The notes under the pieces: model-generated | Databases searched by the model: none | The model's input: only the letters and a program-made list of their open reading frames with translations | What the model was told of the DNA's origin: nothing | Origin: Diphasiastrum complanatum | Taxonomy: Eukaryota; Streptophyta; Lycopodiopsida; Lycopodiales; Lycopodiaceae | Assembly: GCA_029204225.1 (NCBI GenBank) | Contig: CM055099.1 | Location: 40,657,631 to 40,721,630 of the forward strand | Reading direction: 5' to 3' | DNA: 64,000 nt | Made by a program: the position numbers and the translations under genes | Shown here: piece after piece, positions 1 to 9,226 of the stretch | How positions within the stretch are numbered: position 1 is the first letter of the stretch | How the letters are laid out: the number at the start of each line of letters is the position of its first letter

Positions 1-1
1 A

Positions 2-115
2 AGGGCGGCCAGACGTCGGGCTAACCAGGAGGCAGCTCGGGCTAACCGGGAGGCAGAGCAAGAGCGACAAAACAATGCACCAGACGAGGGCGAGGAGTCG
101 GTGGAGGATCAGTGA
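2..115 (+). CDS. 3' end of an unidentified gene (partial, cut by window edge)
   Basis: An open frame runs from the window edge to a TGA at 113-115 and gives 37 residues. The peptide is strongly charged. It starts with an Arg/Ala/Gln/Glu-rich helical stretch and ends in an acidic tail (DEGEE and SVEDQ). I do not recognise it. It converges with the minus-strand hAT gene that ends at 639. It could be the C-terminus of another transposase or a chance open frame. Only sequence upstream of the window can decide. Confidence 0.35.
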   Translation, partial: RAARRRANQEAARANREAEQERQNNAPDEGEESVEDQ

Positions 116-638
116 GGGATGTTTAGAATAGATGAGGTCCACCCGTATGTGGCGGACTGTTGCTATGTAGTTTTCGGCAGTTTATGGTGCAGCAAATAAC
201 TAGATGGCTGCTTAAAAAAATGACAGTATATGTGATGTTATCCTGATACAACGGTTGAATATATACATAGTTGTTTTTTGTGCAACGCGAGCCTGGTCAT
301 GTAAGATGCAATGTTTGTAATTTTTTTAAATGCAGATGTATTACATGTGTTTATTCAATGTCGTTTGGGGTGTAGGGGTGATTGCTGTGCTCATGATGTA
401 GGTGCATATATGTGAAGCTAGCATTCACTTCAAACGAAATTAAATGAAAATAGGATTCACACACGCACATAGAATTCTTCAACATAAAATAAAGCATCAC
501 ATGTACAGAGCGACATACGCACAATGTGCAGCAAATAATGTAGGCCAAACACTGTATATAATGTGAAAAATCATCTGAGTACAATGGTAGACCGACTGCT
601 AGAGACAAACTACTGAAACTAAAACAATAGAGCCACAA
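116..638. other. Region between the partial gene and the hAT 3' end
   Basis: This AT-rich sequence presumably carries the 3' untranslated and terminal region of the hAT element. I did not find a convincing terminal inverted repeat or a flanking 8 bp duplication here. No gene is seen. Confidence 0.4.
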
Positions 639-3475
639 TCAATGCTCTGGCTCTGACTCAGAGGAATGCTCTGGAGACAACTCAGGGCCCCGAGCTGACT
701 CTCGCAGCCGATATCTCTGCCTGTCTGGAACTGGCATGGGCTGTGTATCCGAGGGGGAAGACTCGTCATCCTCATCCTCCCAATCAGCCTCCGCATCAGC
801 CCCCAAGCAGGCCAAACCAACAACACCTGCTCCAACTGGCTGTGATACTGCACCTCTACCTGTACCTGGAGCCCTGCGTGGTCGTCCTCTCCTCCCTGGC
901 AGTTTCTGTGCCTTGCCTTTCTTGTTCGGTGCACCCTTGGGCCTGCCTGGTCTCTTGCGGACAAGAGGAGCTGTCAATGCCTCGTCACCCCCATGCAAAT
1001 CACCTGGCTGGCTAGGCTGGGCCCAAGCTGAGGCCGGCTGGGACAGTCCTGTGGTGCGTGCATTGAAATACTTCAGCACATTGTGGCAAAGGTGAAACTT
1101 CAACGAAACACAAAAAATGGAGGATAAAATGAGATGCATACCTGAGAAAGGACACGCAGTGCAAGACGCTGTATAGATGGGTATGTGCTACCGAACATGG
1201 TCCACCAGGTAATGGGTAGCTGCCTCCTCTCTGGATCCTGGGCAGCCGGGTGGCCGAATGTGCCCATGCCGAAACGAAATGCAGCGAGCTCCTCCATGAG
1301 CCTGATAGGATCCAAACCTATGTGTGGACCCACCCTGTGAATGTACTGAAGCCAATCAGCCTCGAGCTCCCTGTCTGCGATCTGTGTTGGAGAGAGGAAG
1401 AGGGGATGCAGCATGTGTGCAACGCTGTGGATACTCCTGTGGAAGTAGTTCCATCGCGTCTCCCATATGAACTTCAGCTCTGTCATCCTGCAGGTGAGGG
1501 GCATGTGGTTTAGGGCATTACGAAAAAGCTTAACATTGACAGAAAAACAAACTAGCAAGTACTGAAAAGATAAAGGTCAATTGCAACACTGTACCGCTTA
1601 CCTCTCTGGCTGCAAGATGGGCAGCTGCAGGAACTGTCCAATCCGGTCCATGAGCTCATACACCAGTCCAAGTGTCGACCCCTCGCTGTCAGCCATGCGG
1701 AGCACAATGTAGAGTGGTCGAAGCAGTCCTGACAATGTCTGTGCATCCCTCCAGAACTGGTCTCCCCTCACCGTGGAAGAAAAGTGCTCCCCATCCTCAG
1801 TGTGCGGAAATGTACTGGCACCCCAAAGATCACTGGCAACCATCTGTAGAAGCTGGGCCCTGCACCTGATCAAACGGTCGATGACCACCAAGTCGAATGC
1901 AAAGCGCGTGGGGGCTGGCTTACGGAGGTCCAGATGGCTAAACACCCGAAACATGGCAAGAACACGCCTCTTTCTGGTGACAAAAGTCACCAGGAAGAGG
2001 GCCTCCCGGACGATGGCTCTAACCCAGGGAAGTGCTCCAATGTCCCCCATCAAAAGGTCTATGCCGTGGGCTGCACAGGGGGTATGAACAATATGAGGGA
2101 ACTCGGCCTCTAGCAGTACACCCATCTGAATGCAGTTCGTGGCATTGTCCGTCACCACCGTGACGACATGCTGTGGGCCTATGGCTAGGATGGAAGACCT
2201 GATGACATCAAACATGAACTCTGCAGATATGACTCTCCCCCCCCTGCTGCAATCCACTGCCCTCAAAAACTGTGTGCCCATGCAGCTGGAGACCAGTATG
2301 TTGAGGATCGGCCTCCTCCTGACATCAGTCCAGCCATCGGACATGATGCTGCAACCGTAAGTGGCCCAGTGCCGACGCAGAGGCTCCATCTCTCTAGACA
2401 AGGACTCGACCCTATCCCTCAGCATGTGTGTGCGGACAACCTCTGAACTAGGGACTCTCCAGCTAGGGCTGACAGACTGTGCAAGGCGGAAGGCCCTTCT
2501 GAAGGGCTCAGAGTCGGTGATGGCAAAGGGCAGGTTCAGCTCGTAAACCAGACTGGCCACGGCCTGTGTGGCCTCTCTGTCCATGTGCGGCTGATGCGCG
2601 CCGCGAATGGTCTGCTGCACGAGGGCTCTCCCTGGTGGACGACGGGTGGTGGACCTCCAGCACGGTGCACCAACCGTGACGGGAATGGACGGTGACGCGA
2701 CAGGCTGGGCGCTGGTGGATGCATCGGCTGTAGACGTGGAATGGGGAGAGTGGGATGCACTGGCAGGGATGGGGGCAGCAGCATAGGTGGGGTGCACTGG
2801 TGGAGGGGCAACATCTGGCATGGGGTACGAAAACTGCTGGCTGAGGAGGTCATCCGGATGGGAAGGGAAGGAAGAAGGGATCTCTTCCACATCCTCGAAG
2901 GCCCGCCCAGTACCATCCTGGGCCTGCTCGGGTGGCGGAGAGTCCATGAGAAAGTCGTAGACTGGTGGAGTGCGAGCAACAGTGGGTGGTGGTGGAACCG
3001 CAGTGGCAACTGTCGGACGCGATGGGACGGGATCCACCGGAATCTGAGCAGATGGGGGTGCATGAGGCAGAGCTGTCTGAGGGGCAAAGGGACCAGAGGA
3101 GGATGCACTCCCTCTCCTCGTGCGTGCCAGCCAAGCAGGCAGCAACTCTGGGTTAGTCACATAAGGAGCGGTGCAAAATCGGAGAACGCCCTCCGAAATG
3201 GTGTTCTCCCCTGCCACGAGCCGCGGCCCGTAGGTGTCCAGTAGTCGCTGCCTGTCGGGGACGGTCATGCTGCCACAAGGGGCAGCATTCAAGGTGGCAC
3301 CATTTTTGGCGCGTGCACCGAGCAGATGGCCTTTAAGGCGAGTGAGGGATGCAGCAAACTCGACGAGACAGTATCGGCAGCGCACGATCTTCTGACCGGT
3401 CTTGTTGGCCTTGTCGGCAACCCGCCTGACAATGTCTACCTCGTCCCACAGACCGGAAAGGTCGGATTGCACCAT
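639..3475 (-). CDS. hAT-superfamily transposase, BED zinc finger plus DUF659-like core, three exons
   Basis: The product would be a nuclear cut-and-paste transposase. Exon 1 is 3475-1602, exon 2 is 1487-1142 and exon 3 is 1097-639. The proposed introns (1601-1488 and 1141-1098) have GT donors (GTAAGC, GTATGC) and AG acceptors, and phases 2 and 0 keep the frame open, giving about 892 residues. Exon 1 has a BED-type finger (C33, C36, H50, C67), a long Pro/Ser-rich linker (about 120-290), and a DUF659/RNase H-like core with SDGWTD (D380), VTDNATN (D443) and a Cys-X2-His motif (467-470). Exon 2 carries the WW-containing start of the hAT C-terminal dimerisation region (ITWW...LALRVLSQ). Exon 3 is unusual: the family's CERNWS motif is absent and a basic AT-hook-like segment (RKRPGRPKG, RRGRPRR) follows. 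Exon 3 could therefore be mis-assigned. The start is the first Met before the BED finger. No stop or frameshift interrupts the model. Confidence 0.75.
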
Positions 3476-3760
3476 TGCAGATGAAATGAGGGATGGATTG
3501 CTGGAAAAAAAACAGCAGGGTTCACTGTTGGAGAGACGCTGAAAATGGGCGAGTGCAGGGCAAAGGAAATCAGATGCAAGGCAGGGCGTTGCGTGGGCGA
3601 TGGGCGACGCAAGGAATCAAAGGCAGGCAAGAAAAACCAGCAGCGATGGCAGGGCGGAGAGGGCTCAAAAAAATTTCAGAGGAAATGCGAGGGGGGCGGG
3701 TAGGTTTAGGTAAAAAAAAATTAAAAAAAATATTAAATAATAAATATATTATTATATTGT
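3476..3760. other. Upstream flank of the hAT gene
   Basis: This G-rich then A-rich stretch lies immediately 5' of the transposase start on the minus strand. It should hold the promoter and one element end. I see no gene and cannot place the terminal inverted repeat. Confidence 0.4.
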
Positions 3761-3842
3761 GGTACCGCGGTACCATCATGGTACCGCGGTACCAGTATGG
3801 TCCCGCGGTACCGGGATCCGCGGTACCCAGTACCACGGGACC
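3761..3842. repeat. Tandem array of GGTACCGCGGTACC palindromes
   Basis: The 14-bp perfect palindrome GGTACCGCGGTACC occurs at 3761-3774 and 3780-3793. One-base or two-base variants follow at 3799-3812 (GGTCCCGCGGTACC) and 3814-3827 (GGATCCGCGGTACC). Spacing is 19, 19 and 15 bp. Each unit can fold on itself and the array can form larger cruciforms. It sits between the hAT promoter side and a (TA)n tract. Subterminal binding sites of a DNA transposon are one possible reading. Confidence 0.8.
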
Positions 3843-3844
3843 TA

Positions 3845-3846
<2 letters not shown>

Positions 3847-3905
<59 letters not shown>
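3847..3905. repeat. (TA)n microsatellite
   Basis: About 59 bp of uninterrupted TA dinucleotides. It lies between the GGTACC palindrome array and a second palindrome-rich patch at 3906-3965 that contains GGAACATGTTCC-like and TTCCGG...CCGGAA inversions. Confidence 0.95.
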
Positions 3906-3906
<1 letters not shown>

Positions 3907-4029
3907 CAGAACATGTTCCGGGGGTATTTCATTCCGGAGCGCTAGTTCCGGAATGGGTCCGGATAGCGGAGTGTTGTCTGAAATGCTATTATTATTTTTA
4001 TATGTAATATATATTAATATATATATGTG

Positions 4030-4290
4030 AGGGGTAGCATCACGAGGAGCATCATCCTCGATAGCAACACGTAACAGACTAACATGGAAGATATCATAGG
4101 CACATGTAGAAGGCGGTAGCTTTAAACTATAAGTCACTGGACTGAGACACTCCAATATGCGGTAAGGTCCATAGTAGTGTGGCGCAAGCTTTTTAGCAGA
4201 AGTGTGGCCTTGAACAAAATGATGTCAAAAGCAAAGCCAAAGATAAACCATAGCACCAAGCTGAAATTGAACATGGTGGTGACAGGGGTT
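4030..4290 (-). pseudogene. Gypsy integrase C-terminus remnant (element A)
   Basis: The minus strand encodes the post-catalytic GPY-type region: LSPVTYSLKLPPST, then DIFHVSLLRVAIEDDAPRDA. The intact copy has the same segment near 27700-27820. It is cut at the AT-rich junction near 4030 before the chromodomain and at the minisatellite near 4320. Confidence 0.75.
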
Positions 4291-4324
4291 TGGTAACGCT
4301 GTTGAACATGCTATCCCCAGCTCC

Positions 4325-4565
4325 CTCGAGCCCCTCCTGCGGTCCCCTGTGGTCCCTACGGTCCTCCACCTTGGCCCCGTCGGCCCCTACGATCCCTTGC
4401 GGTCCCCTGCGGTGCAGGTCCCTCGGGCCCCTCCCCCTTCGGCCCCTGAGGTCCCTGCGGTCCCTTTCGGCCCTTGCGGTCCTCCTACGGCCCTCCTTCG
4501 GTCCCCTGCGGTTCCCCTACGGTCCTCCTGTGGTCCCCTACGGCCCTCCCCTACGGTCCTTTGGT
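4325..4565 (+). repeat. GC-rich minisatellite inside a gypsy integrase gene
   Basis: Degenerate tandem units built on CGGTCCC/CTGCGGTCCC/TACGGTCCT fill about 240 bp. The sequence is far more GC-rich than its surroundings. It occupies the place where about 200-300 bp of integrase coding sequence should be, judged against the related copy at 15.5-15.9 kb, so it replaced coding sequence rather than simply inserting. Proline-rich open frames through it are artefacts of the repeat. Confidence 0.8.
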
Positions 4566-5059
4566 AAAGGAGCATAAGATCCCAATCCTTCCCTGAATGA
4601 GTAACAAAATGTTGTAGATAATTCCTAAGGACCTCAGACTATCCATCGGCTATAGAATGACAGGCAGTACCCATAAAGAGCTGAACATTTTTCCAAAGTA
4701 TAGAAGTAAACTTACTATCCTGATCAGATAGTGTAGAACATGGAAACCCATGTAATCGAAAGATCTTTGATAAAAACAAGCATGCACATTGCTCTACTAT
4801 GATAGTGTTGTGGATGTCTGTTTTGAGAACCGATCAACCACCACTATACATGAGTCATGAATACGTTGGAGGTGGCCAATGATAAAGTCCATACATTTGT
4901 CTGCCCACTGGCGATGATCAACCGATTAGGTTGATATAAGATATCAAAATGAAAAGACTATAAAAATTGTGACCAACGATACCAACAGTCATAAGGTCTC
5001 GTTGTGTAAAAAGATAACGGACAGATTAATGATTAGTAATAAGTCTCATTTGTGTCAAC

Positions 5060-5980
5060 GCCCTCATGATGGAAAACAATTGTGGTACTGGTAGGGGACT
5101 AAAGACAATCACGTTCAAGGTGGTCTGCTCTTACAATGGAAACAGAGTAGTATAACGACCAACAAAAGCAGGTCGAGGTAGAGAAGGTCGAAACGAAGAA
5201 GAAGGTAAAACGAAATCGAGGTAGTAGGACAAGCAGAAATAGAAGAAACAAGGGCGGAGGGAACAAAAGTGGGTATGCCACTAGGGTGGGAATGAGAAAA
5301 GTGAGATATAGCAGAGGTCTTGGGATACTTATGCTGTAAAGTAGCAAGTGACATAGCATCAATAAGTGTCATAGGGTGACAAGATGTGACATCATAGCCT
5401 AAGGACCTCGAAGGCCAGCTATATAACGGGATATGAGCTTAGTAGGCCGTAAATCAATAAAGAGACAGGATAACTCCTTAAAGTGGTTACTATAACTAGC
5501 TAAATCACTCGTATGAGAAAGGCTACGATTGAACCACTGAGGATCAATCATAGCATGGCGGAGGTCATGACGAAAAGTAGTCCACACATGCTCAGTACGG
5601 TAAACATGCCACCAAGTAGCAGCTTGTCCATCCAAGTGTAAGGCAGCTAATTGGATCTTCTAGACGTCAATCTTCAGGTAAATTAGGTAATAAGTCTCCA
5701 ACTTAGAAAACCAATTTTCTAATAGATTCCCATCAGAGGAACCATAATAGGTTTCAAGTTGGATCTCATCACGAAAGTCACAAGCGTAGTGTGGCTCGAG
5801 ACCAACATGGCGAGGAAATGGATAACACCAAGGCGGTGGAGGGGTAGGGATGATAGGACTACCAAAAGAAGGGAATGAAGTAGCACCAAAGCTAGGTAAA
5901 GATGTTATGGGGGCCTTGCCAGGACCAGGATGAGGCTTTATGGCATCAATCTGGGACTAAAGAAAGGCAAAGCCTGTCAT
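5060..5980 (-). pseudogene. Gypsy gag remnant (element A)
   Basis: The minus strand encodes a retrotransposon gag domain with the family signature WRHDLRHAMIDPQW-like (near 5550) and SRYIAGLRG (near 5410). Further along is a Ser/Pro-rich stretch and a half zinc knuckle (CFHCKS near 5120). Gag would form the capsid that packages element RNA. Frame changes near 5395 and around 5640-5700 break the reading frame, and the C-terminal half of the knuckle is lost. The N-terminal part (to about 5980) matches the gag start of the copy at 12337. Confidence 0.75.
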
Positions 5981-6084
5981 GATGACATCTAAACGGACAG
6001 GAGGTTCGACAAGAGGATCATCATGAAGATGGGGATGTACATTTTTCATATATGGCCACAATACTGGAAACCAAGTATCCATCT

Positions 6085-7568
6085 ACTTTCAGAGGAAAGC
6101 TATGGATGAGGAGTACGACTCAATCATGAAGAACAAGACTTGGAGACTTGTTCGGTTACCTACAGGTAAAAAGGCCATTGGATGCAAGTGGGTCTATAGA
6201 ACTAAGTACAAATCAGATGGTTCTATAGATGAATGTAAGGCGAGATTGGTGGCAAAAGGTTATGCTCAACAGGATGGAATTGACTATGAAGAAACTTTTG
6301 CACCAGTTGCTAAGTCTTCTTCTATGAGGACGGTTTTATCATTGGCAGCTCAGTTTGGATGGGATATTCCACAAATGGATGTGAAGAGTGCATTCTTGAA
6401 TGGATTTCTAGAGGAGGAAGTCTACATGGAGCAGCCAAAGGGATACATAGTAGCAGGACATGAAGACAAGGTTTGCAAGTTGGACAAGGCATTATATGGA
6501 CTTAAGCAGGCACCAGGGCATGCTACACGAGGTTCGACACATACTTTGAGAAGCTTGGCTTTCAGAGGAGTAGTTCGGAGCATACACTTTATGTTTTGAT
6601 CAGGGATGGTCATATTGTAATTGTAGTGATGTACTTGGATGACCTTGTTATTACAGGATCAGATCATAGTATGATTCAGGGTATCAAGAAAGATCTCTCA
6701 TCGGAGTTTGACATGAAAGATCTTGGTTCACTACAATATTTTCTTGGGATTGAGGTATGGAGAGTAGCACATAGGCTTGATTTCTCAATCTAAGTATGCT
6801 CATGAACTTCTTGAAAAGTTCAATATGTCAGAGTGCAAGCCTATTTCTACACCATATGATAGTGGATGTAAACTTACTAAAGCTAAGGAGGATCAGGATA
6901 TAGATGAGATGTTATATAAAAAGCTTGTTGGAAGCTTAATCTATCTAATTACTACAAGACCAGATATTGCATATATTGTGAGTAGGGTTAGTCAGTTTAT
7001 GGCTAAGCCTAAGCAGATTCATTGGAGAGCTGCTAAGCGATACTCAGATATATCTAGGGTACATTGAGGTTTGGTATTCTCTATGGGAGGCAGGGTGATT
7101 TGAAGTTACATGGATATGTGGATGCTAATTGGGCTGGAGATGCGGAAGACCGAAGATCTACTATAGGTTTTGTTTTTAGTCTTGGTTCTGGTGCCAAAGA
7201 AGCAGCATACTATTGCATTATCATCCATAGAGGCAGAATACCGAGTTACTATGAGTGCGACAAGTGAAGCAATATGGTTACGAAGGATTCTACAGGATCT
7301 ACATATGGTACAAGATTCACCTACAGTACTTTAGTGTGACAATCAGAGTTGTATTAAATTGGCGAAAATTCCAGTTTCTCATAGCAGGACAAAGCACATT
7401 GAAGTACAACAACACTTCACCAGAGAGAAGATTCAGAGTGGTGAAGTGGAGCTTATCTATTGTCTTACGGAAGAGCAAGTTGCAAATATCTTTACCAAAG
7501 GACTTGGCAAAGAAAAGTTTTAGAAGTTTAGAGAACGTCTAGGAGTAATAGATAACAAAGTAAACATT
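6085..7568 (+). pseudogene. Ty1-copia RT-RNase H remnant
   Basis: The + strand encodes copia reverse transcriptase from the YDSIMKNKTW segment through WVYRTKYKSDG, TFAPVAK, QMDVKSAFLNG and KALYGLKQAP. It continues after a frame change with the catalytic YLDD box near 6630 (Y-L-D-D in place of the usual Y-V-D-D) and DLGSLQYFLGIEV. Next come the ISTPYD and GSLIYL segments and an RNase H domain (ANWAGDAEDRRSTIGF near 7120). At least five frameshifts separate the blocks (about 6520, 6780, 7060, 7190 and 7260). Gag, protease and integrase are absent. A polypurine tract and LTR start follow directly. Confidence 0.85.
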
Positions 7569-7577
7569 AAGGGGGAG
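7569..7577 (+). promoter_or_regulatory. Polypurine tract and start of a copia 3' LTR
   Basis: AAGGGGGAG ends at 7577 and is followed by TGTTAGGAATTATG, the expected polypurine tract plus LTR 5' end for the copia fragment just upstream. The LTR is lost within about 50 bp, where the hAT-2 remnant begins. Confidence 0.7.
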
Positions 7578-7633
7578 TGTTAGGAATTATGTAGGACATA
7601 CCTCTCCCAAGTTGTGCGAACAGAGCTCAGCTC

Positions 7634-8505
7634 TCACGTGATGGTCTGCTCCTCCTGGCGGAGCATGCTCCCTCGCAATGTCTCTCTCCTAGGTGGTCTC
7701 CAACTAGCATTCACTGATGCAACCAACTTCATAAGCTCTGTGAAAGCCCATGTGTCAGCAATGACAAAGGGAATGGCACACTCATAGAAGAACCGACTAA
7801 CCTGGTGCACTGGGCATGCAGCTCTCTTTGCCACCCAAAACGCTCCAGTGTCTGCTGCCACTTGGACCTAACTGGCCTCTGCTTCACATGAGGTGCCCGT
7901 CGTCTAGGAGCTGGTGTGGATGTGGTAGATGATGGGCGATCTGTGGGTGTGTTCGACCGTGGAGCGTCACCTCCCCCATGGCATAATTTGTTGTGGCACA
8001 TAGTGCATCTGCTGCTGACGACGATGTGGGATGGGAGGGGCCTACCACTGAACTAGGCCCGGCTGCTGCGGCTGGAATTGGAGGAGCTAAACTTGGACTG
8101 TGTACTGGCCCCAAACCACCCTTTGCCCATGATGCGCTTGCTCCTACACCTATGCTAGGCCCTGCCATTGATGTGCCTACACTTGCACATGTACTAGGCC
8201 CTGCCACTGATACAGACCCTCGAACAATGGTATCTGTTGGTCTGACTGGTTGGGTGGAGGTACCATCAAGCCCGTACATGTCCATGAGCCTCTGCACATT
8301 CTCATCAGAAATCCTGGGGCAGGCAGATATGCCCGTCTGGCCCTCTGGGCTGTAGCAAGTGAGCTATGAGCCTGGTAAGCGATGCCACAGTATACGTATC
8401 TCCATCTACGGGTACCTGAGCCTCTGAATGTAGCCATATCTCCCTCTGTGAGCTCAACCTCAACCCAAATGCCCTTGCAAGCAACCGCCGACATGGTATT
8501 AGCAA
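7634..8505 (-). pseudogene. Decayed second hAT transposase
   Basis: The minus strand carries, in several frames, a BED-finger-like block (RWRYVYCGIAYQ...RRAYLP, about 8430-8340) and a DENVQRLMDMYG-like block (about 8300) matching DRQRLLDTYG of the intact gene. A Gly/Ala/Pro-rich linker follows. Then comes ECAIPFVIADTWAF...SVNASWRPP (about 7790-7690), matching the ELNLPFAIT...SVSPSWRVP segment that precedes the catalytic core at 2.4-2.6 kb. The catalytic core itself is missing: the copy stops at the copia LTR junction near 7620. It has at least three frame changes. Confidence 0.7.
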
Positions 8506-9226
8506 GAGATCAGTTTTGCAAAAGAAACAAGTGAGCAGATGTTTAGTGCAATGCCCAAAACGCTAAACATCTGCATATGCATTACACTACTGTTTGCAGT
8601 TGTGTTCGCTATTTCGCTAGCACTACTGTCAGCTCTATCTTCTTGCTCTGCCTCACTATGTAGTATGGTGGAAGTGTGCCCCGCCCGTCAGTTCTTTAGC
8701 ACACTACTCGGCCCTGGAATCGATCCTAACAATGACAATGGATGCTCAACTTGATTATTTGATCTGTCAGGACTGTCTATCTGGTTTTCTACAATTCTGC
8801 TTCAGGCAGTTTGCAGATTATTCTAAACTTCTTCTACTCTACTGCACATAAAGAAACTAATCTGTCTTAACTGTTTAATCTACAAGGCATCTGAGTGTTG
8901 AATGTGATCTGCCTCCAAGCCCTACACATCTACCTGATTCTAATCACAACCAATCTTGAAGAAGGAGAAAGCAATAACACATTCATACAAAGTGTACCCA
9001 AACAAATGCATGAACATGGAGCACAAAATGGAAATGCAAATAGGGAGATCTTCAATTAATTTTGCAACAACATTTCAGTACAGTTTTCATGCTTCAGAAC
9101 TCGTGGAGGAGGCTCCTTCATATAGCCATGAACTAGTTAAGATGAATCTCGTTTTTATGCCTAACAGAATAGGTCCCAGATAAGGCTTAATCCCTGGTAT
9201 AAATTTGTTTGTATACTAGCTCTCAA
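8506..9226. other. No gene seen
   Basis: Mixed sequence between the hAT-2 remnant and the unknown pseudogene. The short open frames at 8539-8754 and 8956-9183 have no recognisable motif or homologue in the window and are treated as chance. Confidence 0.4.

Larger units (their letters stand above)
4030..6060 (-). mobile_element. Gutted Ty3-gypsy (chromovirus) element A
   Basis: Read on the minus strand the order is gag (about 5980-5060), a short RNase H piece (about 5040-4955), integrase core (about 4940-4590), a GC-rich minisatellite replacing coding sequence, and integrase C-terminus (about 4290-4030). Each piece is clearly homologous to the intact copy at 24.1-28.2 kb. Protease and nearly all of RT are missing. 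No LTR is recognised. The element ends against a copia fragment near 6060-6085. Confidence 0.75.

Noticed and set aside
2536-3244. Overlapping open frames on both strands over the Pro/Ser-rich linker of the hAT gene.
   Set aside because: Shadows of the transposase frame in GC-rich, low-complexity coding sequence.
3733-4007. Tyr-Ile repeat proteins across the (TA)n tract.
   Set aside because: Artefact of the TA microsatellite. The only real coding signal is the gypsy integrase piece below 4290 on the minus strand.
4290-4577. Proline/leucine-rich open frames on both strands.
   Set aside because: They follow the GC-rich minisatellite unit and are not conserved with anything.
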